Of a stretch of 64,000 nt of DNA, positions 1 to 9,746 are shown piece by piece. Location of the stretch: positions 1 through 64,000 of the forward strand of contig SVTQ01000007.1 in NCBI GenBank assembly GCA_015063695.1, written 5' to 3'. Position numbers and translations under genes: made by a program. The DNA comes from Oscillospiraceae bacterium (GTDB lineage Bacteria > Bacillota > Clostridia > Oscillospirales > CAG-272). How positions within the stretch are numbered: the stretch's first letter is position 1; the number at the start of each line of letters is the position of its first letter. The notes below the pieces were generated by a model that did no database searches, was not told the origin of the DNA, and saw only the letters and a list, made by a program, of their open reading frames with translations.

Positions 1-50
1 AAGATTCTTCAAAACAATTATTTCTTGATGAAATCATCTGACATGGAAAA

Positions 51-69
51 GGCGGGCAAAATGCCCGCC
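51..69. repeat. GC-rich hairpin GGCGGGC/GCCCGCC
   Basis: A perfect 7-bp stem with a 5-nt AAAAT loop lies at the left edge of the window. No T-run follows on the plus strand. It may end a gene outside the window or belong to the dispersed palindromes seen elsewhere. Confidence 0.4.
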
Positions 70-80
70 ACATCTGTTTA

Positions 81-120
81 AGGGGTCCTCAAGTTAGCTC
101 TGCTGACTTGGGGTTCTCTT
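81..120 (-). repeat. GAGAACCCC-type hairpin element after cotH
   Basis: Read on the minus strand, the element runs from AGAGAACCCCAAGT through a variable loop to ACTTGAGGACCCCT. The same outer arms recur at 26097-26134 (plus), 27940-27984 (minus) and 33887-33924 (minus), with a degenerate copy near 13614-13651. Here it directly follows the cotH stop codon and could act as its terminator, although the T-run is short. Confidence 0.6.
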
Positions 121-2636
121 TAGTTTGAAAGAATCTTTTTCAGCTGTATACTGTCACGTGCAGTGATTTCTCCATTTTCGTCAACGTCGCCATTTTCAAA
201 AATGTACTGATAGCTTTCAGCCACACCCGAAAGGATTTTTTTAATAATTACGCTGTCTTTAGCGGATACTTCGCCGTCGCCGTTGACGTCACCTGTAATC
301 ACTTCATAAACGGCAGTCATTTTTGCATATACGTTTGTTTCTTCTGTTACGGTTACCGCTTCAAGAGCTTCACCGGAAAAGCTTTCATCTGCAAACCATC
401 CGTCAAATCTGTAGCCTTTCTTTTCCGGGACGGGAAGGTTTGTAAGTCGGTTGCCAACTACTGCTTCGAGATCTTCAACTTTGGATGTATCAACCGTATT
501 GAACACGACCGTTCCGAGAGGAATTTCTACACCTGAGCGTCTGAGAAGTCTCGCCTGTACTCTTGAAATTAGGCTCGATGACCCCGAGGTTCTGCCGGCA
601 TATTTTCCTTCTTGTGCCCAAGCAGACCATCTGCCGTTTATCATTACTCTGTACTGAATGATATAATAGTTTGCAAGGTTTCCTTTAAGGCGCATGCTGA
701 TACCGTTGAAGGGTGTGTCAGAACTGCCGCCGAGAACAACTCCGTCTGCCGCATAGTCGGAATAGTTGCGCTGATATACGATGCTGTATTCCACGGAACC
801 GTCGATGTCGCCGCCTGCAAGCTCTGCCTTGAAGCCTGTAACGGCGCCGTTATCAAAGGTCATGGAGCCGCCCGAAAGGGTTTCTTTCCACTCATTGTCT
901 GCATAAGTTGTGTACATAAGGGCGGGCATATACTCACCGTAAGCGATATCAAGAAATTCCTTTCTGTTTATGATGTTCTTCTTGATCTCACCAATGGTAT
1001 AATCGAGATATTCATCACTGGGTCTGCCGTAGCCGAGTCTGTCTGCCGCAAGGTCGTTTATAGTGTGGAATACTACCCACTTAACGTGGTTCATTCTGAG
1101 AGAGGGACGAAGGTACGCTTCGTACTCGTCGATACTCTTGTTAATGGTTTCCGCATCAAAAGCTTCACTGATAGTTTCATCATATATCTCGTTTACTCTC
1201 TCTACGAATTCGGGATACTGAAAGAGCATCTTGAACCATTCGACTCTCTGAGCGTCCGTACAGTCAATGATATTCTTAAGGAAGTCAGCGCCTGTATCCT
1301 GTTCGTATCCGCCGCCTTCATATATACCGAAGGAACGGTCATAGTCCCAGAGAGGACCGCAGTGAAGCTTATCGCCGGGGCCTTCCGTATAGAAATATGT
1401 ACTGGAAAAGGTAGCGTCACACTGCATTGCAAATTCATTGATGAAATAGAAATGAATAAATGAGTCAACGTCGATAAGGGATTCCACAAGCTCCCAGTTA
1501 TCTCCGCCGTTGTATAGCTCTTCTTCAAGGGGTTCTATTACTTCAAACTCTATGTAGTTCATGATATTGAAGGTCTTTTCCACCACCTCGGGATCATCCT
1601 TTTCTTCAAAGTCTGTCACGTATTCCTTGTAAACGAAGCATTTATCGGTCAAGTAGGAAACAAAATGAATATCGTCTACCGCGTCGACTCTTCTGTTGGC
1701 ATCCATTTCTATAATAACGCCGTAGTCATTTTCAAGGGGAACACGGTTGTCACCGATCTCAACCTTTTCGCAAAGCTGATATACGCCGAGGTATTCGCCG
1801 TCCATATAGAGGTCAACGAAAACGGACTGACATGTATAGGGCATACCTATCTTTTCGCCGAGATCAAAGATGACCTTGTTTCTTACCATGGTACCGTCAA
1901 CGTAGTTTGCAAGAAGGATCCACTTCTTTGCGGCTCCCATGCCGAAAAGGTCCTGCTTCTTGTCAAACTTTATCTGATAAGGCTTCTTGTCAAACGCCCA
2001 AGTACTGTTACCTCTTGTTTTTATCTCAATGTTCTTGGGGGCAAGGTCGAACTCGCCGTTTTCGGTTCCGTAAATGGAAGCGAGAGCCTCTATCTTGGCA
2101 TCCTTATCCTGGTGAATGGTCTCGGAGCTGAAGCCCTTTTTGATGTCAACGTGAAGAGAAGGAAGACTGCCCTGCATAAAGATAAGGGTGTCACCGTCAA
2201 CGTATACGGTGTCGGTCTCGGAAAGGCTTACGATGATATACTGGTCAACCTGAACTTCGGGCTCTTCGGTGTCAAGGACATCCTCGGGCATTTCGTTTTC
2301 ATCGCCGTCTGTTGAGCCTTCATCGGGAACAACGGGCTCCTCAGGCTCAATAATAGTTTCCACAAGCTCTGCTCCGATAACCTCTTCCATAAGACAGTCC
2401 TCGCGTCTGACAACGAGAGTATCTATTTCAATATTGCCGGGCAGGAACAGATAATAATCCCCGTTTGCATCCACGTAAGATGAAAGGTTAAAGGGAAGGT
2501 CGGGATTTTCCTCAGAAGTCAAATAAAAATCCTTTGACTGCTTTGCAAAATGCGCCCCTGCTGTAAAAGGCACAACTGACACAAGGGTCAGAACTGTGAG
2601 CACAAGGGAGAGCATACGCATAAAATTCTTTTTCAT
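120..2636 (-). CDS. CotH-family surface protein with bacterial repeat and C-terminal dockerin
   Basis: An 838-aa exported protein. Residues 1-28 form a signal peptide. The middle (about 180-560) carries the CotH kinase-like fold, with the recognisable GNSTW, KKPYQIKFDKK, NYVDGTMVRNK and LCEKVEIG motifs. About 715-775 is an InlB/Flg_new-type repeat (GYRFDGWF). Residues 783-838 are a type I-like dockerin with two calcium loops, DVNGDGEVSAKD and DVDENGEITARD. Dockerins bind cohesins in cellulosome-type assemblies, and CotH domains phosphorylate protein in Bacillus spores. A CotH-dockerin protein is therefore probably a secreted, scaffold-bound protein, and its substrate is unknown. The start is supported by AGGAG 7 nt upstream. 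The gene stands alone and is divergent from typA. Confidence 0.85.
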   Translation of the reverse strand: MKKNFMRMLSLVLTVLTLVSVVPFTAGAHFAKQSKDFYLTSEENPDLPFNLSSYVDANGDYYLFLPGNIEIDTLVVRREDCLMEEVIGAELVETIIEPEEPVVPDEGSTDGDENEMPEDVLDTEEPEVQVDQYIIVSLSETDTVYVDGDTLIFMQGSLPSLHVDIKKGFSSETIHQDKDAKIEALASIYGTENGEFDLAPKNIEIKTRGNSTWAFDKKPYQIKFDKKQDLFGMGAAKKWILLANYVDGTMVRNKVIFDLGEKIGMPYTCQSVFVDLYMDGEYLGVYQLCEKVEIGDNRVPLENDYGVIIEMDANRRVDAVDDIHFVSYLTDKCFVYKEYVTDFEEKDDPEVVEKTFNIMNYIEFEVIEPLEEELYNGGDNWELVESLIDVDSFIHFYFINEFAMQCDATFSSTYFYTEGPGDKLHCGPLWDYDRSFGIYEGGGYEQDTGADFLKNIIDCTDAQRVEWFKMLFQYPEFVERVNEIYDETISEAFDAETINKSIDEYEAYLRPSLRMNHVKWVVFHTINDLAADRLGYGRPSDEYLDYTIGEIKKNIINRKEFLDIAYGEYMPALMYTTYADNEWKETLSGGSMTFDNGAVTGFKAELAGGDIDGSVEYSIVYQRNYSDYAADGVVLGGSSDTPFNGISMRLKGNLANYYIIQYRVMINGRWSAWAQEGKYAGRTSGSSSLISRVQARLLRRSGVEIPLGTVVFNTVDTSKVEDLEAVVGNRLTNLPVPEKKGYRFDGWFADESFSGEALEAVTVTEETNVYAKMTAVYEVITGDVNGDGEVSAKDSVIIKKILSGVAESYQYIFENGDVDENGEITARDSIQLKKILSN

Positions 2637-2933
2637 TTGTTTCTCCTTTTTGCCTTATCGGCAATATTTTACTTTGTGAAAAGGGACAAACCTGTAAATG
2701 GTTTATACTCCATAAATCACCATTTTATATTATAGACCGAAAAAATATCTTTTGTCAACAATACGCCTCAAAAGTTAACATATTGAACCGCATATTATGC
2801 TGTTTTTATTATGATATTTGTAAAAAATCTGTTTTTTTGAAAATAACTATTTATTTTTTCGGCACATTATGATATACTATTTAAGTTGTGAAAAAGCAAA
2901 AACATAAATTTTTATGAAAAGGCAGGAACGATT

Positions 2934-4766
2934 TTGAAAAGAACCGATCTCAGAAACGTTGCAATCATCGCCCACGTTGACCACGGTAAGACCACTTTAG
3001 TTGACGAAATGCTGAAGCAGTGCGGCGAATATCACGAAAATCAGGCTGTTACCGAAAGAGTTATGGACTCAGGCGACCTCGAAAGAGAACGCGGTATCAC
3101 TATCCTTGCCAAGAACACCTCCGTTGACTACAAGGGTGTTAAGATAAATATAGTTGACACTCCCGGACACGCAGACTTCGGCGGTGAAGTTGAAAGAATT
3201 CTCAAGATGGTAAACGGTGTTATTCTGCTGGTTGATGCAGCAGAAGGTCCCATGCCTCAGACACGCTTCGTTCTCGGACGCGCCATGGAGCTGGGTCACC
3301 GCGTTATCGTCGTTGTAAATAAGGTTGACAAGCCCGACGCACGTTGCCACGAGGTTATCGATGAAGTTCTCGAACTTCTTATCGACCTTGATGCAACAGA
3401 CGACCAGCTTGACTCACCCATGCTCTTCTGCTCAGGCAGAGCGGGTACTGCAAGCGTATCTCCCGACGAGCCCGGCGTTGACCTCAAGCCCCTCTTCGAC
3501 ACTATCCTTGAATACATCCCCTGCCCCGAAGGAGACGGCGACGATGCTCTTCAGCTTCTCGTTTCCTCCATCGACTACAACGATTACGTAGGCAGAATAG
3601 GTATCGGCAGAATAGAAAGAGGCTCCATCAAGGTTGGTATGGAATGCGGTATCGTAAACTTCCACAACCCCGAAACGGTAAAGAAGACAAAAATAGTTTC
3701 TCTCTATCAGTTTGACGGTCTCGGAAGAGCACCCGTTGAAAGCGCAACAGTGGGCGACATCGTTTGCTTCTCGGGAGCGGCGGACATCACCATCGGTGAC
3801 ACCATCACCGCAACTGACAGACCCGAGGCTCTTGAATTCGTCAAGGTAAGCGAGCCCACAATGGAAATGACCTTCGCCGTTAACGACTCTCCCCTTGCAG
3901 GCCGCGACGGTAAGTTCGTTACCTCCCGCCAGATAAGAGAACGCCTTTACAAGGAAACTCTTAAGGACGTTTCCCTCCGCGTTACAGACGGTGACACGAC
4001 CGACAGCTTCAAGGTTGCAGGCAGAGGCGAAATGCACCTTTCCATCCTTATTGAAACTATGCGCCGTGAAGGCTACGAGCTCTGCTGCTCCACTCCCCGA
4101 GTTCTCTACAAGGAGATCGACGGAGTTAAGTGCGAGCCTATGGAAAAGGTATCAATCGACGTTCCCGAGGAATACTCAGGTACTGTTATCCAAAAGCTCT
4201 CCGCAAGAAAGGGCGATCTTCTTGAAATGTCCCCCGTCGGCTCAAGAATGAAGATCGAATACTCAATTCCCGCACGCTGTCTCTTCGGTTACAGAAGTGA
4301 ATTTCTCACAGACACACGCGGCGAAGGTATCCTCAACTCCATCTTCGACGGTTATCAGCCCTTCAAGGGTGAGATAACTCTCCGTTATACAGGCTCTCTC
4401 GTTGCTTCCGAAGCAGGCGAGTCCACCTCCTACGGTCTCTTCAACTCCCAGGACAGAGGTCAGCTCTTTATAGGAGTTCAGACAGAGGTCTACGAGGGCA
4501 TGATCGTCGGTGAAAACCCCAAGGTCGGCGATATCGCTCTTAACGTATGTAAGAAGAAGCACCTTACCTCTATCCGTTCCTCGGGTGCAGATGAAGCCCT
4601 CCGTCTCGTTCCTCACAAGATATTCAGCCTTGAACAGGCAATCGAATTTATCGCAGACGACGAGCTTATGGAAGTAACTCCCCACCACCTCAGACTCCGC
4701 AAGAGAATTCTCAGCACCGAGCTTCGTCTTAAGGAAGAAGCAAAGCGCAAGAAGGCTATGCAGTAA
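2934..4766 (+). CDS. typA: TypA/BipA ribosome-associated GTPase
   Basis: A 610-aa translational GTPase of normal family length. The G1 loop AHVDHGKTT lies at residues 13-21, followed by DTPGH (G3) and NKVD (G4), then the EF-G-like domains and the BipA-specific C-terminus. TypA associates with ribosomes during stress and assists 50S assembly. The start is TTG, because the nearby ATG at 2914 is out of frame; a GGCAGGA Shine-Dalgarno lies just upstream. The preceding 297 bp are AT-rich and probably hold both divergent promoters. A strong terminator follows, so the gene is monocistronic. Confidence 0.95.
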   Translation: MKRTDLRNVAIIAHVDHGKTTLVDEMLKQCGEYHENQAVTERVMDSGDLERERGITILAKNTSVDYKGVKINIVDTPGHADFGGEVERILKMVNGVILLVDAAEGPMPQTRFVLGRAMELGHRVIVVVNKVDKPDARCHEVIDEVLELLIDLDATDDQLDSPMLFCSGRAGTASVSPDEPGVDLKPLFDTILEYIPCPEGDGDDALQLLVSSIDYNDYVGRIGIGRIERGSIKVGMECGIVNFHNPETVKKTKIVSLYQFDGLGRAPVESATVGDIVCFSGAADITIGDTITATDRPEALEFVKVSEPTMEMTFAVNDSPLAGRDGKFVTSRQIRERLYKETLKDVSLRVTDGDTTDSFKVAGRGEMHLSILIETMRREGYELCCSTPRVLYKEIDGVKCEPMEKVSIDVPEEYSGTVIQKLSARKGDLLEMSPVGSRMKIEYSIPARCLFGYRSEFLTDTRGEGILNSIFDGYQPFKGEITLRYTGSLVASEAGESTSYGLFNSQDRGQLFIGVQTEVYEGMIVGENPKVGDIALNVCKKKHLTSIRSSGADEALRLVPHKIFSLEQAIEFIADDELMEVTPHHLRLRKRILSTELRLKEEAKRKKAMQ

Positions 4767-4831
4767 TATGCGGGGGAATCCTCCCCCACACCCCCTGCGA
4801 ACTTTTGAAAAAGTTCGATCAAAACTTTCAT
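4767..4831. other. Intergenic hairpins after typA
   Basis: The segment contains GGGGGAATCCTCCCCC and the perfect 8-bp stem GAACTTTT/AAAAGTTC (4799-4816). I have seen similar text downstream of many clostridial genes, so it may be a dispersed element or an auxiliary terminator. This is recall and not something tested here. Confidence 0.35.
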
Positions 4832-4872
4832 AAAAGAGCCCGATTCGAAATGAATCGGGCTCTCAGTTTTTT
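4832..4872 (+). terminator. Rho-independent terminator of typA
   Basis: A perfect 11-bp stem, GAGCCCGATTC (4836-4846) with GAATCGGGCTC (4852-4862) and a 5-nt loop, is followed by a T-run. The A-run before the stem could also let it work on the minus strand for the spoVA transcript. Confidence 0.9.
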
Positions 4873-5047
4873 CAAATTCTCAAAAATCGTGTTATCTCAC
4901 TGTTAAAGCTTTGGGAGCGATTCATTATGAATAGCTCGCAGTATAAAAGTTTTTGTCAAGTTTTTTCTCCCGAGGTTCTCAAATATTCCAAAGGAATGTT
5001 TGGGGTTCATGGGGAAACTTGCGGGGCGCGGGGTGGGAAGCCCCGCA

Positions 5048-5404
5048 TTACTTTTTCTTCTTATCTTTAAATATAACGGCTGCAAGGAGGCCGAAGACGA
5101 GGGCGGCGGTAATACCTCCCGAGGCGGCGGTGAGGGGACCTGTCAGTATTCCGAGTGCCCCTTTTTCGTCTATGGCTTTTTTTACTCCCTCGGAAATAAT
5201 ATAGCCAAAGCCCGTAAGGGGTGTCTTCGCTCCCGCCCCTGCAAAGTCCACAAGGGGCTTATAAAGACCGACAGCACCGAGGATAACTCCCACCACAACG
5301 TACCCCACAAGAATTCTTGCAGGGGTAAGCTTGGTTTTATCTATGAGTATCTGGGCGACAACACAGAACGCGCCGCCGATAAGAAACGACCAAAGGTATA
5401 TCAT
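5048..5404 (-). CDS. spoVAE: Stage V sporulation protein AE
   Basis: A 118-aa, very hydrophobic protein with about four membrane segments. It contains the SpoVAE signature region around LIDKTKLTPARILVGYVV and a lysine-rich tail. SpoVA proteins form the inner-membrane channel that moves dipicolinic acid into the forespore and out at germination. It follows spoVAD with a 4-nt gap, so the two are cotranscribed. The start has GAGGTGA just upstream. The usual first gene of the trio, spoVAC, is not here but about 22 kb away at 28054. Confidence 0.92.
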   Translation of the reverse strand: MIYLWSFLIGGAFCVVAQILIDKTKLTPARILVGYVVVGVILGAVGLYKPLVDFAGAGAKTPLTGFGYIISEGVKKAIDEKGALGILTGPLTAASGGITAALVFGLLAAVIFKDKKKK

Positions 5405-5408
5405 AACG

Positions 5409-6410
5409 TCACCTCACCTTTTCAAATCTCACAAGATGCCCGATTGCGGGAATTGAAAGACCCTGCTGAAGGCTCATTGAGTTCATCATTGCCCCCGTGC
5501 CCACAAAGAGCATATCGTTTATCTCCCCCTTCTTCATTCGCGGAAGGAAATAGGAAGCCACGACCACCGCACTGCAGCCGCAGCCCGAGCCGCCTGCGTG
5601 CATATCCTGCGCTTTTCTGTCATATATCTCCATGCCGCAGTCCGTATGCCTTGAAGAAATATCAATACCCTTCTCATTCATAAGCTCAAGAAGAATGGAC
5701 GAGCCTTCAAAGCCCAGGTCTCCCGTCACGATATAGTCAAAGCTTTCGGGATCCCGTCCGCTCTCTTCGAAATACCGAATAATAGTGTCTGCGGCGGCAG
5801 GTGCCATGGCGGCACCCATGTTATTAACGTCCGTTATTCCTGCATCAAACACCTTCCCGGGGAGACACTCTGCCACTCTTATTCCCATGCTCTTTTCGGC
5901 ATCGGGAGATATTATGAGGGCTCCTGCTCCCGTCACCGTCCACTGAGAAGTGGGAGTCCTTTGCGCTCCGTACTCAAGTGGGAAGCGAAACTGCCGTTCC
6001 GCCGTACAGTTATGAGAAGACGTTACGGCGGCGCAGACTTTTTCGGCAAATGACGAAAACACACTTGACAGCAGGATGCCTTCGGCAAATGTAGAACATG
6101 CGCCGTATATGCCCATAAAGGGGATATCAAAGTCCGCAAGACCGTAGCCTGAGCTTATACATTGATTGATAAGATCCCCTGCGAATATCTGATCAACGTC
6201 CGAGTCACCGAAAGACAGTTTATCCATGGCGCATTTGAGGGCAAGGCGCTGCATCTCCCCCTCGGATTTTTCAAAGGAATCCTTTCCGAAGGTGTCGTCC
6301 TTTGTATCGCAGAGGTCAAAGCACTCTCCGAGAGGCCCCAGCTTCTCCTGAGAGCCCACCACCGATGCCGACGACAAAACGCAGGCGGTTTCTGTTCGTA
6401 TTATATCCAT
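5409..6410 (-). CDS. spoVAD: Stage V sporulation protein AD
   Basis: A 333-aa soluble, thiolase-fold SpoVAD, recognisable from the GACSTFAEG region, the SSHNCTAERQFRFP motif and the late GTGAMMNSMS segment. SpoVAD binds dipicolinic acid directly and acts with SpoVAC and SpoVAE. An upstream in-frame GTG at 6428 exists, but the AAAAGGAC ribosome site is correctly spaced (7 nt) only for the ATG at 6408-6410. The order spoVAD-spoVAE is canonical, while spoVAC is detached. Confidence 0.93.
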   Translation of the reverse strand: MDIIRTETACVLSSASVVGSQEKLGPLGECFDLCDTKDDTFGKDSFEKSEGEMQRLALKCAMDKLSFGDSDVDQIFAGDLINQCISSGYGLADFDIPFMGIYGACSTFAEGILLSSVFSSFAEKVCAAVTSSHNCTAERQFRFPLEYGAQRTPTSQWTVTGAGALIISPDAEKSMGIRVAECLPGKVFDAGITDVNNMGAAMAPAAADTIIRYFEESGRDPESFDYIVTGDLGFEGSSILLELMNEKGIDISSRHTDCGMEIYDRKAQDMHAGGSGCGCSAVVVASYFLPRMKKGEINDMLFVGTGAMMNSMSLQQGLSIPAIGHLVRFEKVR

Positions 6411-6534
6411 TTGCATCGTCCTTTTCACTTTTTAATGTCTTTATTATCCGCATATCTTTATAAATTATTCCCGTATTGACGGGGACTGTTTTGCGTGATA
6501 AAATATAGACATCGGCAACTGACGGGGGTATAAC

Positions 6535-7470
6535 ATGGAAAGAGTTTTTCCCGATTATTATAAAGATTTTGAATGTATCAAGGGCGAGTGCCGCCACAGC
6601 TGTTGTATCGGCTGGGAGATAGACATTGACGAAAAGACCGCCGCGTATTACAAAAACGCAGGCGGTGAGTTCGGAAAAAGGCTTCGCGACAATATTTCGG
6701 AAGGGGAAACGCCTCATTTTATTTTAGGTAAAAATGAAAGGTGCCCCTTTCTGAATGAAAAGGGGCTTTGCGATATAATCATAAATCTCGGAGATGAAAG
6801 TCTCTGCAGTATATGCGACCTTCATCCGAGATTTGTAAACGAGCTTCCGGAACGGGTTGAAACAGGACTTGGGCTTTGCTGTGAAGCGGCATCACGCCTT
6901 ATTCTCGGAAGGGACGAACCGATGAAGCTTGAAGGGGCAAAAGAAGAGTGCGCGGATGAAATAATCATCCTTCGCGACAAAGCGATAAAGCTTCTTCAGA
7001 ACAGAAACAAAGATGTTTTTGAAAGATTTCGGGACGTATTTGAGCTAATAAATATTGAAGCCCCCGAATTTGATCTTTCCGAATGGACGGATATTCTTCT
7101 CTCACTTGAAAGGCTTGACGAAAAGTGGACTGACGTTCTGACCTTTGTAAAGGAAAATTCCAAAAACGCCGACTTCAAAGGCTTTGACGGATATATGAAA
7201 GACAGAAAGCATGAGTTCGAACAGCTTGCGGTCTACTTTATATACCGTCATTTCGCAAACGCTCCCGATACACACGAAGCGGCGGTGAGAGCAGTGTTCG
7301 CTTTTGCTTCCTGCGAAACTATTTACACCATCGGCGCAGTTTGCTATACCAAACAGGGAAAATTAAGTTTTGAAGATATATGTGAAATAGCAAGACTTTA
7401 CTCTTCAGAGATAGAGTATTCCGAGGACAACCTTTACTCTTTGTTTGATGAGATCGCGTTTATGATATAA
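6535..7470 (+). CDS. FliB-like Cys-rich protein (flagellin lysine-N-methylase family)
   Basis: A 311-aa protein opening with the FliB-family pattern: FPDYYKDF, then C-x4-C-x3-CC near residue 20, CPF about 30 residues after the first block, then CDIIINLGDESLCSICDLHPRF and a later CC. This is the CxxCxxCC metal or Fe-S cluster type of the YkgJ/FliB superfamily. FliB methylates flagellin lysines in Salmonella. Many non-motile Clostridia carry homologues, and no flagellar gene is visible here, so the substrate is unknown. The ATG has GGGGG 6 nt upstream. It ends at a bidirectional terminator against the convergent glycyl radical enzyme. Confidence 0.75.
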   Translation: MERVFPDYYKDFECIKGECRHSCCIGWEIDIDEKTAAYYKNAGGEFGKRLRDNISEGETPHFILGKNERCPFLNEKGLCDIIINLGDESLCSICDLHPRFVNELPERVETGLGLCCEAASRLILGRDEPMKLEGAKEECADEIIILRDKAIKLLQNRNKDVFERFRDVFELINIEAPEFDLSEWTDILLSLERLDEKWTDVLTFVKENSKNADFKGFDGYMKDRKHEFEQLAVYFIYRHFANAPDTHEAAVRAVFAFASCETIYTIGAVCYTKQGKLSFEDICEIARLYSSEIEYSEDNLYSLFDEIAFMI

Positions 7471-7471
7471 G

Positions 7472-7507
7472 AGAACCCCTCAGGCTAAAGACCTGAGGGG
7501 TTATTTC
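7472..7507. terminator. Bidirectional terminator between convergent genes
   Basis: ACCCCTCAGG/CCTGAGGGGT form a near-perfect stem around a short loop, with AT-rich flanks. The 5' arm GAGAACCCC matches the arms of the dispersed GAGAACCCC elements. It serves the FliB-like gene and possibly the opposing glycyl radical enzyme gene. Confidence 0.8.
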
Positions 7508-7515
7508 AGACATGG

Positions 7516-7540
7516 CGGACGAGCACTGCTCGCCCCTACA
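7516..7540 (-). repeat. GTAGGGG palindrome (family A), minus orientation
   Basis: On the minus strand it reads GTAGGGGCGAGCA then TGCTCGTCCG, a palindrome with the conserved GTAGGGG edge. It lies 2 nt past the stop codon of the glycyl radical enzyme gene. More than 20 similar units are spread through the intergenic DNA of this window. Confidence 0.7.
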
Positions 7541-7542
7541 AG

Positions 7543-9669
7543 TTAAGTTGTTGTTTTCTCCCTCTGTGCAATTATCATATCCTGCCACTCCTTATCGAGG
7601 GTGACGAAACGGGCATTCCAGCCCGAAACGCGAACGGAGAGACTTTGATAATTTTCGGGCTCCGACTGTGCTTTACGGAGAAGCTCCGTGTCTGCCACGT
7701 CAAGCTGAAGAAAATGACCGCCGCGACGGACAAATCCCTTAATGAGAGATGAAACGGCAAAAACTCCTTCTTCGCCCTTGACCGCCGAAACGTCAAGCAT
7801 AACGTCAAGTGCCGCTCCCGAAACCGTTCTGGTAAAGTCTGCCTTACAGTAAGAGGATATGATCGAGGTGGGGCCTTCAAAATCCGTGCCGGGCGTGGGC
7901 GAAAAGTTACCCGAAAGAATTTCTCCCGCCTTTCTGCCGCTTGGCGTTGAAAGCCTTGAGGGAGACCATTCAAGCTGACGGCCGAAGGTGCTTATTCCTG
8001 CAGGGAAGCTGTAGCCGCAGCTGCCGCTTAGACTGTCGCAGATATCCGCGAAATCGGAAACAATCCGCGCGGCAATCAAGTCGACCTCGTCATTGTCGTT
8101 GCCAAAGTAAGAATACTTCGTCATGGCAAAGCGCCTCAAATCTTCTTGACCTTCCCAGTTATTCCGAAGGGCATCCATAAGATCTTCAAAGCTCACCTTT
8201 TTATCCTCAAAAACAAGCTTTTTTACGGCATAAAGGCTGTTTGCCGTGTCGGGAAGACCTCCTATATGGGGAGAGGTTATATTGTAAAGAGGGCCGCCCT
8301 CAAGATAGGAAAGTCCCTTTTCAATACATCCCCTCTCAAAGAGGGAAACCACCGTACATGGGAAGGTCTTTTTCCATATCCGTTTATCTGTTTCTTCAAA
8401 GAAGCTTCTTCTCCATTTTCCAAGGCCTTCAACGTGCTCACGAAGGTCAGAGACGAAAGCACCGTAAAGCTCTTCAAAGCTTTCATAGACAACCTTTCCC
8501 GAATAGCAGTCAAGAGTATTTTTCTGAAGTATCTGAAGACTGTCAAAGGGCATATAGGAAAAATAGGTTGAACCGGGGATCTGGATCTCCCAGCATCCGT
8601 CGTTGGCAAAACGGCGGGCTTCACGCTCATCGTAACCATAGGAAACGAGAGACTTTATGACCGTCTCCTCGTTATAGACCGCCACAACTCCGCCGCCGTA
8701 GCTTATGACCTCGGAAACTCTTTTAAGAAGCTTTTCTTCAGTATTCTTATTTATTCGAACTGTCACGGGAAAATCGCTTATCCCCGTTTCTTCGATAATA
8801 TCAAGAACAAGGTAGGTGACTGCGTTTGTCACTTCTCTTCCATCCTCGTCTATACCGCCGAGGACTATATTCTGATAGTGCTGAGCGTCACCGCTTATAT
8901 AGTCTCCGCCCTTGACCCATTCGCATCCTTTTATAAAAAAGTGAGCGAGGATCTCTCTTGCGCCGTCGAGAGTTATTTTTCCCTTTTCAAGGTCACTTTC
9001 AAGATAGTCTCCTAAAAGATGATCAATTCTTCCGATGCCCGGCCAGTTGCCCGTAATACGAAGAAAGGCAAAGGTAAACCAAAGGCTCTGTACCGCCTCA
9101 TAAAAGCTCTCTGCAGGTTCAAAAGGAACTCTTTCAAGATTTCTTATGTTGTCTTCATATCCGCCGAGCTCCGTAAGCGCTTCAATATATCTTCCGTGCC
9201 ATATCTTCATTGACTCAAGGCAGGATAGACAGCTTACGATAAAAGCCTCTTTTTCGGTTCCCCTGTACTTTTCAAGGGACTTTTCCGCCTTCTCTGTTAT
9301 ATAGTTTACGCCCTTTTTAAGAACCGTCTCAAAATCAACGGTAAGGTGACTGATCGAGCCTTCGAAAAACCATTTTCCCTTGTAGGCGGCAGGGACGTTA
9401 TGGTGAATTGATAGTCCCAGAGTTGCCGCCCCGCTGACAAGCTCTCCGGCGCATATTCTTATGGGAGACCTCTCTGCGATATATCTTATGGCGGTGTCAT
9501 ATTTTCCAAGATGGGTCATTTTTTCATAGCCCACTGCACCGTCAAGGGCAACGTAGGGAGCCTCGTCCGTCATCTTTCCGTATTTATGGCAAAGGGACTC
9601 ATAGGCAAAAAGCCTTGTTTCTTCGCTGAGCCTTTTCGGCCTTATGCCGTTTACCGCAAAAAATTCCAT
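7543..9669 (-). CDS. Glycyl radical enzyme, dehydratase/lyase-like, orphan
   Basis: A 708-aa member of the pyruvate formate-lyase/glycerol dehydratase superfamily. The active-site loop reads NDGCWE, giving Cys359 and Glu361. A Cys-x-Glu arrangement is typical of glycyl radical dehydratases and C-N/C-C lyases, and the Cys-Cys pair of true formate-lyases is absent. The C-terminal radical loop is RVSGW with Gly683, Trp replacing the usual Tyr. The length is short for the family (about 780-850 aa in the best known dehydratases). No activating radical-SAM gene is adjacent; the only one in the window is pflA at 12764. The substrate cannot be assigned from sequence alone. Confidence 0.85.
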   Translation of the reverse strand: MEFFAVNGIRPKRLSEETRLFAYESLCHKYGKMTDEAPYVALDGAVGYEKMTHLGKYDTAIRYIAERSPIRICAGELVSGAATLGLSIHHNVPAAYKGKWFFEGSISHLTVDFETVLKKGVNYITEKAEKSLEKYRGTEKEAFIVSCLSCLESMKIWHGRYIEALTELGGYEDNIRNLERVPFEPAESFYEAVQSLWFTFAFLRITGNWPGIGRIDHLLGDYLESDLEKGKITLDGAREILAHFFIKGCEWVKGGDYISGDAQHYQNIVLGGIDEDGREVTNAVTYLVLDIIEETGISDFPVTVRINKNTEEKLLKRVSEVISYGGGVVAVYNEETVIKSLVSYGYDEREARRFANDGCWEIQIPGSTYFSYMPFDSLQILQKNTLDCYSGKVVYESFEELYGAFVSDLREHVEGLGKWRRSFFEETDKRIWKKTFPCTVVSLFERGCIEKGLSYLEGGPLYNITSPHIGGLPDTANSLYAVKKLVFEDKKVSFEDLMDALRNNWEGQEDLRRFAMTKYSYFGNDNDEVDLIAARIVSDFADICDSLSGSCGYSFPAGISTFGRQLEWSPSRLSTPSGRKAGEILSGNFSPTPGTDFEGPTSIISSYCKADFTRTVSGAALDVMLDVSAVKGEEGVFAVSSLIKGFVRRGGHFLQLDVADTELLRKAQSEPENYQSLSVRVSGWNARFVTLDKEWQDMIIAQREKTTT

Positions 9670-9746
9670 TACCGCACCCCCTTAAAATATCTTATCATCT
9701 GTATTTTACCACTTTAAATTATATTTGGCAATATTAGTTTTTACTA

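Noticed and set aside
612-1463. Long plus-strand frame antisense to cotH
   Set aside because: It lies entirely inside the CotH gene, has no ribosome site and its translation shows no domain. It arises from codon bias of the real gene.
5000-5683. 227-aa plus-strand frame across spoVAE-spoVAD
   Set aside because: It crosses two real minus-strand genes and is low-complexity in translation.
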